From the NCBI RefSeq assembly GCF_030758955.1, contig NZ_CP132360.1:2680139-2743090 (forward strand): DNA of 62,952 nucleotides. Direction: 5' to 3'. This document shows positions 19,858-26,855 of the stretch, one piece after another. Made by a program: the position numbers and the translations under genes. Source of the stretch: Agrococcus beijingensis (GTDB lineage Bacteria; Actinomycetota; Actinomycetes; Actinomycetales; Microbacteriaceae). Under the pieces are notes generated by a model, which saw only the letters and a program-made list of their open reading frames with translations, searched no databases and had not been told where the DNA came from. Each line of letters opens with the position of its first letter. Positions within the stretch are counted from its first letter, which is position 1.

Positions 19858-20114
19858 TGGCTCTCACCGTCAGCATCGTGTCGGCCGCCGCTGAGGTCTG
19901 GTCGGGTGAGGCCTCGCAGGTCATCGCCCGCACGACCGAGGGCGAGATCGGCATCCTCACGGGCCACGAGCCGATGCTCGCGGTGCTCGCCGAGGGGCAG
20001 GTGCGCGTCACCGACGCCACCGGCACGGTGCACAAGGTGGATGCTGAGGACGGCTTCCTCTCGGTCGATCACGATCGCGTCGAGATCGTCGCTCGGAACG
20101 CCAAGCTCGCGTGA
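19857..20114 (+). CDS. atpC: F1Fo ATP synthase subunit epsilon, short form
   Basis: An 85-residue epsilon subunit that contains only the N-terminal beta-sandwich domain (MALTVSIVSAAAEVW ... GFLSVDHDRVEIV). The C-terminal helical hairpin of the usual ~130-residue protein, which inhibits ATP hydrolysis, is absent. The start is fixed by the TGATG overlap with atpD, and the stop overlaps the yaaA GTG, so the short length is not an annotation artefact. Confidence 0.93.
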
Positions 20115-20827
20115 TCGTCCTGCTGCCGCCCAGCGAGACGAAGGCGGCAGGCGGGACGGGCGCAAGCCTCACGACGGCCGACCTGGGATTCCCCGGGTCG
20201 GCCGTCGCCCGTTCGCGGGCCCTGGCTGCGCTCGACCGTCTGGTCGCCGCCGGGCAGGACGTCTCGACCCCGGCGAAGGCCCGTGCCGCGGCTGACAACG
20301 CCGCGGTCCGCACGTCGCCGACGATGCCCGCGATCGAGCGCTACACCGGGGTGCTCTTCGACGCGCTCGACGCCGCGACCCTCGAGCCGGCCGCCCGGCG
20401 GTGGGTGGACGACCACGTCGTGATCCAGTCAGCGCTGCTCGGTCTCGTGCGCGCATCCGATCTCATCCCCGCCTACAAGGTGTCGGAGCACACGCGCCTG
20501 CCGGGGGAGCGCATGCGCGATCTCTGGTCGGATGCCGGAGCGGCGATCGCCGGCTTCGCGCTCGACCTGCGCTCGAAGGCCTACGCGTCGCTCGCGCCGG
20601 TGGCCGGCGCGGTGCCGGTCGAGATCGTGTCGCCCGAGGGCAAGGCGCTCAACCACTGGAACAAGGCCGGCAAGGGCGCGCTCGTGCGGCGGCTGGCGAT
20701 GGCCGAGGTCGAGGTCGACACGGCGGATGCGCTGGTGTCGTGGGCGTCGTCGGCCGACGTGCCGCTGACCCGCACCGAGGCGGGTCTGCGGCTCGTGGTG
20801 CGCGACCCGCGGCTCGCCCGGGTCTGA
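20111..20827 (+). CDS. yaaA: YaaA family peroxide stress protein (UPF0246)
   Basis: A 238-residue cytosolic protein of the YaaA/DUF328 family, which in E. coli limits free iron and protects DNA during peroxide stress. Family motifs include the N-terminal LLPPSETK, YTGVLFDAL near residue 80, and the C-terminal SPEGKALNHWNKAGKG. GTG start overlaps the atpC stop (GTGA), so it is read as the last gene of the ATP synthase transcript. Confidence 0.88.
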   Translation: MIVLLPPSETKAAGGTGASLTTADLGFPGSAVARSRALAALDRLVAAGQDVSTPAKARAAADNAAVRTSPTMPAIERYTGVLFDALDAATLEPAARRWVDDHVVIQSALLGLVRASDLIPAYKVSEHTRLPGERMRDLWSDAGAAIAGFALDLRSKAYASLAPVAGAVPVEIVSPEGKALNHWNKAGKGALVRRLAMAEVEVDTADALVSWASSADVPLTRTEAGLRLVVRDPRLARV

Positions 20828-20876
20828 GGCGCTCCTCGTGCGCTCGCGTGTCCAGCGCGGGCGGAGGCTGACTGCC

Positions 20877-20882
20877 TAGCAT
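20877..20882 (+). promoter_or_regulatory. -10 element of the RecQ-type helicase gene (leaderless)
   Basis: TAGCAT, 6 nt before the ATG at 20889. Confidence 0.5.
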
Positions 20883-20888
20883 CGGGGC

Positions 20889-22538
20889 ATGCCCGGAAAG
20901 CCCCCCGACGCCATCGATTCGGCAGCTCGCGCATACGGGTGGGAGTCGCTCCGCCCCGGCCAGCGCGAGGCGGTCGAGGCCGTGCTCGAAGGTCACGACG
21001 TGCTGGCCGTGATGCCGACGGGGCACGGCAAGTCGGCGATCTACCAGCTGGCGGCGAAGCTCATCGACGGGCTCACGGTGGTCGTCTCTCCGCTCATCGC
21101 GCTGCAGCGCGACCAGGTCGAGCAGATCGAGGAGCTCGGCGCCGATCCCGCCGTGGCGGTGAACTCGTCGCAGCGCGTGGGGGAGAACCGCGAGGCTTGG
21201 GAGGAGCTCGAGGCGGGCGAGGCCGAGTTCGTCTTCCTCGCGCCCGAGCAGCTCGCCCGTGACGAGGTGCTCGAGCGCCTGCGACAGCTCGAGCCGTCGC
21301 TGCTCGTCGTCGACGAGGCGCACTGCGTCTCGGCGTGGGGGCACGACTTCCGGCCCGAGTACCTGCGGCTCGGTCACGTCGTCGATGCGCTCGGGCACCC
21401 GACGACCGTGGCCCTCACGGCGACCGCAGCGCCGCCCGTCCGCGACGAGATCGTCGAGCGGTTGCGCATGCGCGACGCCAGGCAGGTGGTGCGCGGCTTC
21501 GACCGGCCCAACATCTTCCTCGAGGTGCAGCGGCACAGCGACGACGACGAGCGGCGGGAGGCGATCGTGGGGCGCGCAGTCGCAGAGGCGAAGCCCGGGC
21601 TCGTCTACGTGTCGACTCGCAAGGATGCGGAGCGATACGCGGGCGAGCTCTCGGCCGCCGGCGTGCGGGCGGAGTCGTATCACGCCGGCATGCCGCGCGC
21701 TGAGCGCGAGCGCGTGCACGCCGCCTTCAGCGACGGCAGCGCGGAGGTCGTCGTCGCCACCTCGGCCTTCGGCATGGGCATCGACAAGGCTGACGTGCGC
21801 TTCGTCCTGCATGCGTCCCCGCCCGAGTCGCTCGACGCGTACTACCAGGAGATCGGCCGCAGCGGCCGCGACGGCGAGCCTGCGCTCGCTGCGCTGTTCC
21901 ACAGGCAGGAGGACTTCGGCCTGCACCGCTTCCGCACCGGTGGCGGCGCCGATGTCGACATGCTCTCGGCAGTGGCCTCACGCGTGCGGCGAGCCAAGAC
22001 GCCCGTGCCGCCCGAGCGGCTGCGCGAGCGCCTCGACGTGGGCTCGAGCCGCCTCACCGCCGCCGTCAACCTCCTCGAGCAGGCGGGCGCGGTCGAGACG
22101 ACCGGCGACGGCGACCTGGTCTGGCGTCAGGGCACGGTGCGGCCGGCCGTCGATGAGGCGGCGCGCATCGCGGACGCCCGGCGGCGCGTCGACCGATCGC
22201 GCGTCGAGATGATGCGGGGATATGCCGAGACTGGCGGGTGCCGCCGCCGCTTCCTGCTCGGCTACTTCGGGGAGGAGCTGCCGGTGCTGTGCGGTGCGTG
22301 CGACACCTGCCGCTCGGGCTCCGCGGCACGCGTCGAGGCTGCACGGGAGGCGGCCGAGGAGCCGGAGGGCGACGCCGGCGACTGGCCTGTGGGGACGCGC
22401 GTGCGGCATGAGGCGTGGGGGGAGGGCGGCGTGGTGAGCGACGACGGCGACCGCATCACGGTGCTCTTCGACGAGGAGGGCTACAAGACGCTCGCGCTGG
22501 AGGTCGTCGCGCGCACCGGAGTGCTCAGGCGGGTCTGA
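20889..22538 (+). CDS. RecQ-family ATP-dependent DNA helicase
   Basis: A 549-residue superfamily 2 helicase that unwinds DNA 3'-5'. Walker A is MPTGHGKSA near residue 48, motif II is the DEAH box VVDEAHCVSAWGHDFRPEY, and motif VI is QEIGRSGRDG near residue 322. The RQC zinc site follows with Cys residues in GCRRRF and LCGACDTC. There is no HRDC domain, and the protein ends in a short domain (TRVRHEAWGEGGVVSDDGD) resembling the C-terminal extension of actinobacterial RecQ-like helicases. Probably leaderless. Confidence 0.92.
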   Translation: MPGKPPDAIDSAARAYGWESLRPGQREAVEAVLEGHDVLAVMPTGHGKSAIYQLAAKLIDGLTVVVSPLIALQRDQVEQIEELGADPAVAVNSSQRVGENREAWEELEAGEAEFVFLAPEQLARDEVLERLRQLEPSLLVVDEAHCVSAWGHDFRPEYLRLGHVVDALGHPTTVALTATAAPPVRDEIVERLRMRDARQVVRGFDRPNIFLEVQRHSDDDERREAIVGRAVAEAKPGLVYVSTRKDAERYAGELSAAGVRAESYHAGMPRAERERVHAAFSDGSAEVVVATSAFGMGIDKADVRFVLHASPPESLDAYYQEIGRSGRDGEPALAALFHRQEDFGLHRFRTGGGADVDMLSAVASRVRRAKTPVPPERLRERLDVGSSRLTAAVNLLEQAGAVETTGDGDLVWRQGTVRPAVDEAARIADARRRVDRSRVEMMRGYAETGGCRRRFLLGYFGEELPVLCGACDTCRSGSAARVEAAREAAEEPEGDAGDWPVGTRVRHEAWGEGGVVSDDGDRITVLFDEEGYKTLALEVVARTGVLRRV

Positions 22539-22614
22539 ACGCGAGGCCCGCGCGTCTCGAGAGCACTTCGGCACCGGTTCTCCACACCCTTCGGGGCATG
22601 TCAGTGGCCCGTGG

Positions 22615-22620
22615 TGTGAT
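22615..22620 (+). promoter_or_regulatory. -10-like element before the stub at 22627
   Basis: TGTGAT, 6 nt before the ATG at 22627, the leaderless geometry seen elsewhere. Confidence 0.35.
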
Positions 22621-22626
22621 GCCTGC

Positions 22627-22980
22627 ATGGACGCGAACGGGCTCGATGGCGAGGAGTACATCGCCGCGATCCGTGCTGGCGGCCGGCTCCGCCGGCAGCT
22701 ACTCGACGAGCGGGGTGGGGCCGACTCCGCCGGCAGCTGCTCGACGAGCGGGGTGCGGCCGGCTCCGCCGGCAGCTACTCGACGAGCGGGGTGGGGCCGA
22801 CTCCGCCGGCAGCTGCTCGACGAGCGGGGTGCGGCCGGCTCCGCCGGCAGCTACTCGACGAGCGGGGTGGGGCCGACTCCGCCGGCAGCTGCTCGACGAG
22901 CGGGGTGCGGCCGGCTCCGCCGGCAGCTGCTCGACGAGCGGACATGGCCGCAGCCGCTCGACGAGCGAGGTCGGGGCTAG
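22627..22980 (+). pseudogene. N-terminal stub of a probable DUF222/HNH gene run into a repeat array
   Basis: The first ~18 codons (MDANGLDGEEYIAAIRA) look like a normal gene start with a leaderless promoter, and the preceding DNA (TGTCAGTGGCCCGTGG) recalls the conserved leader of actinobacterial DUF222/HNH genes, from memory only. After codon 19 the frame runs through the 38-bp repeat array to a TAG at 22978-22980 and encodes only repeat-derived sequence. I treat it as a broken gene, not a protein. The HNH link is an inference. Confidence 0.35.
22682..22947. repeat. 38-bp tandem array, seven copies in a 76-bp higher-order pattern
   Basis: The core ctccgccggcagct recurs at 22687, 22725, 22763, 22801, 22839, 22877 and 22915, each followed by a-or-g, ctcgacgagcgggg. 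Copies alternate between two versions (A after agct with ggctccg; G after agct with gactccg), so the larger unit is 76 bp; only the last copy breaks the alternation. A degenerate eighth copy extends to 22976. Units are contiguous with no spacers. The A version contains the palindrome GCCGG-CTCCG-CCGGC. Together with 22539-22681 this fills the only gene-free stretch longer than 300 bases. Confidence 0.92.
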
Positions 22981-23828
22981 CGCACCTGGCGGGCGCTGAA
23001 CTGCATCCGCGGGTTCGCGAACGCATCCTGCGCCTCGACGATGCGCAGCTCGCGCTCGCCCGAGTCGAGCGTCGCCTGCAGCAGATCGAACACGCTCGAC
23101 GCGGTGCGCTCGAGCGCCGTCGCGGCCGAGCCGGTCTCCCGGTAGTGGGCGGTGAACAGGGCGCTGGTCACGTCGCCCGAGCCGTTCGCCTTGAACGGCA
23201 GCATCGGCGTCTGCAGCACCCAAGCGCCATCGTCGTCGACCGCGAGCATCTCGATCGTGTCGGCCTCGCGGTCGGGGCGCAGCACGCTCGTGACGAGCAC
23301 GGTGCGCGGCCCGAGGTCGCGCGCGCGATCGGCCGACTCCAGCGTCGAGTCGATGGTGTCGGGGTCGGTGTCGGTCATGAACCCCAGCTCGAACTGGTTG
23401 GGCGTGATGATGTCGGCCAGCGGCAGCGCGCGCTCGCGGATCAGCGGCGGGATGGCGGGCGCGACGAAGCAGCCCGACTTGGCGTTGCCCATCACCGGGT
23501 CGCACGTGTACGTCGCGCCGGGGTTCGCAGCCTTCACGCGCGCGACCGCGTCGAGCACGACGTCGACGATCGCCTCGCCGCCCAGGTAGCCCGAGAGCAC
23601 GCCGTCGACGCCGCCGAGCACGCCGCGATCCTCGATGCCCTGCACCACCGCGCGCACGTCGTCGGCCGCGATCAGCGGCCCGCCCCACGAGCCGTAGCCG
23701 GTGTGGTTCGAGAAGTTGACGGTGAGCACCGGCCACACCTCGTGCCCGATGCGCTGCAGCGGGAAGACGGCGGCGGAGTTGCCCACGTGCCCGTAGGCGA
23801 CGTGCGACTGGATCGACAGGAACCTCAT
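22977..23828 (-). CDS. pdxY: pyridoxal kinase
   Basis: A 283-residue ribokinase-fold enzyme that phosphorylates pyridoxal to salvage vitamin B6. The N-terminus FLSIQSHVAYGHVGNSAA, the CDPVMGN motif near residue 110, TPNQFEL and the C-terminal anion hole GSGDVTSALF near residue 220 are all in place. The ATG overlaps the stop of the DUF2017 gene upstream (ATGA). It is the last gene of the MFS-clpS-DUF2017-pdxY operon and ends against the 38-bp repeat array. Confidence 0.92.
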   Translation of the reverse strand: MRFLSIQSHVAYGHVGNSAAVFPLQRIGHEVWPVLTVNFSNHTGYGSWGGPLIAADDVRAVVQGIEDRGVLGGVDGVLSGYLGGEAIVDVVLDAVARVKAANPGATYTCDPVMGNAKSGCFVAPAIPPLIRERALPLADIITPNQFELGFMTDTDPDTIDSTLESADRARDLGPRTVLVTSVLRPDREADTIEMLAVDDDGAWVLQTPMLPFKANGSGDVTSALFTAHYRETGSAATALERTASSVFDLLQATLDSGERELRIVEAQDAFANPRMQFSARQVR

Positions 23829-24343
23829 CCGTCGATTCTCGCATCCAGCGCCTCGAGCATCGTGCCCTGCACGAACCCGACCCATTCGGCGACGTCGCGG
23901 AACTGCTCGAGGTCCTCCTCGGTGACGTCGGGGTGCAGGTCGTCGACCGGCTGCGCGGTGCGCACGTGCAGCACCAGCCGGACGTCCGCGAGCGCGCGCA
24001 GCCACGCATCCGCCCCCTCGTCGTCGACGAGCAGCTCGACCTCGTCGCCGTCGACCTCGGTCGGCAGGGCCGACTCGAGGTCGGCGATCATCCGGATCAT
24101 CGAGCGGATGCGGATGCCCGCGATGTCGACGGAGGCAAGACGGCGGAACTCGGCCGCGTCCTCCGGGTCGGCGTAGGCGGGAGGGTAGAGGCGGGCCATC
24201 GCCGGGTCGTCCTCGGCGGCGCGCCGGTCGACGACCGCGCGGTGCAGGCCCAGCACCTGGCGGCCGATGGAGGCGAGCAGGTCGGCCTCGTCGGCGAGCA
24301 TCGTGCAGCGGAGGCCGTCGGCCTGCGGCGTCCACGACCTCAT
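23825..24343 (-). CDS. DUF2017 family protein
   Basis: A 172-residue soluble, acidic protein of the actinobacterial DUF2017 family, which typically lies next to clpS and is of unknown function. The ATG at 24343 overlaps the clpS stop, and the conserved start MRSWTPQADGLRC supports it over the open frame upstream. The C-terminal half (EDLEQFRDVAEWVGFVQGTMLEALD) is the most conserved. Constant linkage to clpS suggests a role in ClpS/ClpC-dependent proteolysis, but that is guilt by association. Confidence 0.82.
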   Translation of the reverse strand: MRSWTPQADGLRCTMLADEADLLASIGRQVLGLHRAVVDRRAAEDDPAMARLYPPAYADPEDAAEFRRLASVDIAGIRIRSMIRMIADLESALPTEVDGDEVELLVDDEGADAWLRALADVRLVLHVRTAQPVDDLHPDVTEEDLEQFRDVAEWVGFVQGTMLEALDARIDG

Positions 24344-24582
24344 GGGATGCGCCGCTCGAGCGTGGCGAGGAGCCCGTCGGTGTGCAGGCCGGCGACGTGC
24401 ATCTCCTGCTCCTCGCGCGGGCCGTGCGCGACGACGGCGCTGCCGTCGCGCTCCGCCCGGTGCATGACCTCGACGGCGGCCGCCCGGTCGAGGGCGAAGC
24501 GGCGCTGCAGCACATGCACGACGTAGCCCTGCAGGGTCACGGGGTCGTCCCACAGCAGCGTCGCCCAGTCGTCAGCGCTCAT
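24340..24582 (-). CDS. clpS: ClpS-like Clp protease adaptor, divergent
   Basis: An 80-residue ClpS-fold protein: the LLWDDPVTLQGYVVHVLQRRF segment aligns with the WNDPVNLM region of actinobacterial ClpS, and GPREEQEMHVAGLHTDGLLATL matches the end. ClpS hands N-degron substrates to ClpAP/ClpCP. Two contact positions are unusual: Asp at the position of the conserved Asn, and Glu (VMHRAERDGSAV) where the conserved His that grips the substrate amino group is expected. Overlaps both neighbours by 4 bases (ATGA). Confidence 0.82.
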   Translation of the reverse strand: MSADDWATLLWDDPVTLQGYVVHVLQRRFALDRAAAVEVMHRAERDGSAVVAHGPREEQEMHVAGLHTDGLLATLERRIP

Positions 24583-25841
24583 CGGTCGACCACCTCGATG
24601 CCCGCAGTGGTCGGGCCGAGCACCGTCGCGACGATGTGGTGCGCGGCGGTGTCGGGCTCCCGGTCGATCGCGAGGCTCCAGAGCGCGAGCAGGAAGCCGG
24701 AGCCGGCCAGGACGACGCCGATCCAGGCGGGCGCGAGGTAGCCGAGCCCGGCGGCGATGACGAGCCCGCCGAGCGATGCGCCGAGGGCGTTGCCGACGTT
24801 GAAGGCCGCGTGGTTGGTGGCGGCGCCCAGCAGCTCGGCCTCGCCCGCGATGCGCATGATGCGCGCCTGGATGGTCGGGTTCAGCACCGAGCCCGCCCCG
24901 CCGACGAGGAAGGCGAGCGCGAACAGCGCGACCGGGTGCCAGCCGAGCAGCGCGAACAGCGCGAGCGAGCCGATGAGCACCGGGAAGGTGATGAGGATGG
25001 TGCGGCGGATGCTGCGGTCGGCGGCCCAGCCGCCGATGACGTTGCCGATGGTCATGCCGACGCCGATGGTCGCCAGCAGCCAGGGGATCGCGGCCGCGGG
25101 CAGGTCGGCCTCCCGCGTGACGATCTCGGCGGCGTAGGAGTAGACCGCGAAGAAGCCGCCGAAGCCGATGCAGCCGACGGCGATCATGAGCCACAGCTTC
25201 GGATTGCGGAAGGCGGCGAGCTCGCGCTTCGCGCTGCGCGTCGGGTCGCCCGGCACGCGCGGCAGCGCGAACCAGGCGAGCACCAGTGTGACGAGGAAGA
25301 TCACGGCCACGGCCACGTAGGTCCAGCGCCAGCCGGCGACCTGGCCGAGCCAGGTGCCCAGCGGCACGCCGATGATGTTCGCGATCGTCAGGCCCGACAG
25401 CGCCAGCGCGACGCCGGCGCCCTGTCGGCCCGGGCCCATGATGCGGGCGGCCAGCAGCGCCGCCACACCGAAGTAGGCGCCGTGCGGCAGGCCCGACACG
25501 AAGCGGGCGAGCACGGTGAGCTCGAAGCTCGGCATGAGCGCGCTCGCGAGGTTCGCCAGGGTGAACGCCCCCGCGAGCAGCAGCACGAGGGTGCGCTGCG
25601 ACATCCGCGCGGCCCACGCCGAGACCACGGGAGCGCCGACGACGACGCCCAGGGCGTAGGCGCTGATCAGCCATCCCGCCTGGGCGATGCCTCCGGCAGG
25701 GTCGCTCCCGAACGCGGGCACGAGCTCGGCCGCGGCCAGCGGCAGGATGCCCATGGTGGCGAACTCGGTGGTGCCGATGCCGAAGCCGCCGAGGGCCAAC
25801 GTGAGGAGCGCGAGGAATCGCCGCGCGGGAGAGAGCTGCAT
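24579..25841 (-). CDS. MFS transporter (DHA1 type)
   Basis: A 420-residue, 12-helix major facilitator of the drug:H+ antiporter-1 group (AraJ/YdhP-like), with the N-terminal GFGIGTTEFATMGILP segment and the SGLPHGAYFGVAA motif of that branch. It lies divergent from the siderophore-interacting protein gene, with an IdeR/DtxR box 53 bp upstream of its start, so export of a siderophore is a reasonable but unproven role. A -10 TACGAT lies at 25852-25857 and GGGAGC precedes the ATG. Its stop overlaps clpS. Confidence 0.88.
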   Translation of the reverse strand: MQLSPARRFLALLTLALGGFGIGTTEFATMGILPLAAAELVPAFGSDPAGGIAQAGWLISAYALGVVVGAPVVSAWAARMSQRTLVLLLAGAFTLANLASALMPSFELTVLARFVSGLPHGAYFGVAALLAARIMGPGRQGAGVALALSGLTIANIIGVPLGTWLGQVAGWRWTYVAVAVIFLVTLVLAWFALPRVPGDPTRSAKRELAAFRNPKLWLMIAVGCIGFGGFFAVYSYAAEIVTREADLPAAAIPWLLATIGVGMTIGNVIGGWAADRSIRRTILITFPVLIGSLALFALLGWHPVALFALAFLVGGAGSVLNPTIQARIMRIAGEAELLGAATNHAAFNVGNALGASLGGLVIAAGLGYLAPAWIGVVLAGSGFLLALWSLAIDREPDTAAHHIVATVLGPTTAGIEVVDR

Positions 25842-25851
25842 GCTGCTCCCG

Positions 25852-25857
25852 ATCGTA
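25852..25857 (-). promoter_or_regulatory. probable -10 element of the MFS-clpS-pdxY operon
   Basis: TACGAT on the minus strand, 10 nt before the ATG. It would give a very short leader. Confidence 0.4.
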
Positions 25858-25885
25858 CGCGGATGCGGCGGACGGGCCGGATTGC

Positions 25886-25891
25886 TACATT
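25886..25891 (+). promoter_or_regulatory. probable -10 element of the siderophore-interacting protein gene
   Basis: TACATT ends two bases before the IdeR box, so the box would cover the transcription start. Confidence 0.45.
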
Positions 25892-25893
25892 GG

Positions 25894-25912
25894 TCAGGTA
25901 AGGCTTACCTCA
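25894..25912. promoter_or_regulatory. IdeR/DtxR iron box
   Basis: TCAGGTAAGGCTTACCTCA matches 17 of 19 positions of the DtxR/IdeR consensus TWAGGTWAGSCTWACCTWA, with perfect dyad halves AGGTAAG and CTTACCT. It lies between the divergent MFS and siderophore-interacting protein genes. With iron, an IdeR-type repressor should bind here and shut off at least the rightward gene. Confidence 0.9.
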
Positions 25913-25934
25913 CCTCGACTTCCGGAGGATCGAC

Positions 25935-26732
25935 ATGGCAGGACCCGAGCGCGTCGCCGCGGTCGCACCGAAGTTCATCGAGCTCGAGGTGCTCGACAAC
26001 CAGCAGGTGTCGCCGCACATCCGCCGGGTCACGCTCGGCGGTGACGAGGTGTCGGCGATGACGCCGCAGGGCTACGACCAGTGGTTCCGCTTCTTCATGC
26101 GCCGCGAGGAGCAGGACGAGCTGCGCGTGCCGACGAGCGCCTCCACCTGGTTCCCGCAGTACCTCGCGATGCGCGAGGCGCAGCGTCCCTGGATCCGCAA
26201 CTACACCGTGCGCGGCTTCCGCCTCGACGCCAGCGAGCTCGACATCGACTTCGTCTGCCACGAGGACCCGGGTCCGGGTGCCGCGTGGGCGATGCGCGCC
26301 GGTCGTGGCGAGCGCGCCGTGCTGCTCGACGAGGGCCTGCTCTACAACGACGACGGCCTTGAGGGCAACGTGCTCATGGTGGGCGACGAGTCGGCGCTGC
26401 CGGCGATCGCCGGCATCTGCGAGTCGCTCGACGAGCGCAGTCGGGGCGTCGCCGTGATCGAGGTGGGGCACCGCGACGACATCCAGGCCTTCGATCGGCC
26501 CGACGGCCTCGACGTGCGCTGGGTCGAGCGCGGCACGGCGCGCGCCGGCGACGCGGCGCTCGAGGAGCTGCGAGGCCTCAGCCTCGCGACCGAGCTCGGC
26601 TACGCCTACTCCGCGGGCGAGCAGGCGCTCGCGACCGGCACGCGCCGGCACCTGGTGCGCGACCGCGGCATCGACAAGCGCCGCATCACCTTCACCGGCT
26701 ACTGGAAGCTCGGCAAGTCCTACGTCTCCTGA
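25935..26732 (+). CDS. siderophore-interacting protein (ferric-siderophore reductase)
   Basis: A 265-residue FAD-binding reductase of the SIP/ViuB family, which releases iron from imported ferric siderophores by reduction. The flavin motif RNYTVRGFR near residue 85 follows the N-terminal ferredoxin-reductase barrel, and GPGAAWAMRAGRGE is the conserved loop after it. The C-terminus FTGYWKLGKS matches the family. An IdeR box lies 22 bp before the start, so it should be made only under iron limitation. Confidence 0.93.
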   Translation: MAGPERVAAVAPKFIELEVLDNQQVSPHIRRVTLGGDEVSAMTPQGYDQWFRFFMRREEQDELRVPTSASTWFPQYLAMREAQRPWIRNYTVRGFRLDASELDIDFVCHEDPGPGAAWAMRAGRGERAVLLDEGLLYNDDGLEGNVLMVGDESALPAIAGICESLDERSRGVAVIEVGHRDDIQAFDRPDGLDVRWVERGTARAGDAALEELRGLSLATELGYAYSAGEQALATGTRRHLVRDRGIDKRRITFTGYWKLGKSYVS

Positions 26733-26759
26733 CGAGCGGATGCGTCCCGGTCGTCCCGT

Positions 26760-26781
26760 CGAAAGTTCCGTCGAACTTTCG
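26760..26781 (+). terminator. hairpin after the siderophore-interacting protein gene
   Basis: CGAAAGTT-CCGTCG-AACTTTCG, an 8-bp perfect stem 28 bases after the stop. No U-tract. Confidence 0.5.
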
Positions 26782-26843
26782 CGTGCGTGAGGACGCGGGC
26801 ATCCTGACCGCCTGAAGGGCCGGACCCGACGCATCCGCTTGCC

Positions 26844-26849
26844 TATCGT
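26844..26849 (+). promoter_or_regulatory. -10 element of the GAPDH gene (leaderless)
   Basis: TATCGT, 6 nt before the GTG at 26856. Confidence 0.5.
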
Positions 26850-26855
26850 GAAGAC

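Noticed and set aside
22682..22976. CRISPR array
   Set aside because: Units are contiguous and alternate between two variants with no unique spacers, and there are no cas genes in the window.
26760..26781. LexA SOS box
   Set aside because: The palindrome CGAAAGTT-N6-AACTTTCG lacks the GAAC/GTTC core arrangement of the actinobacterial SOS box and lies after a gene.
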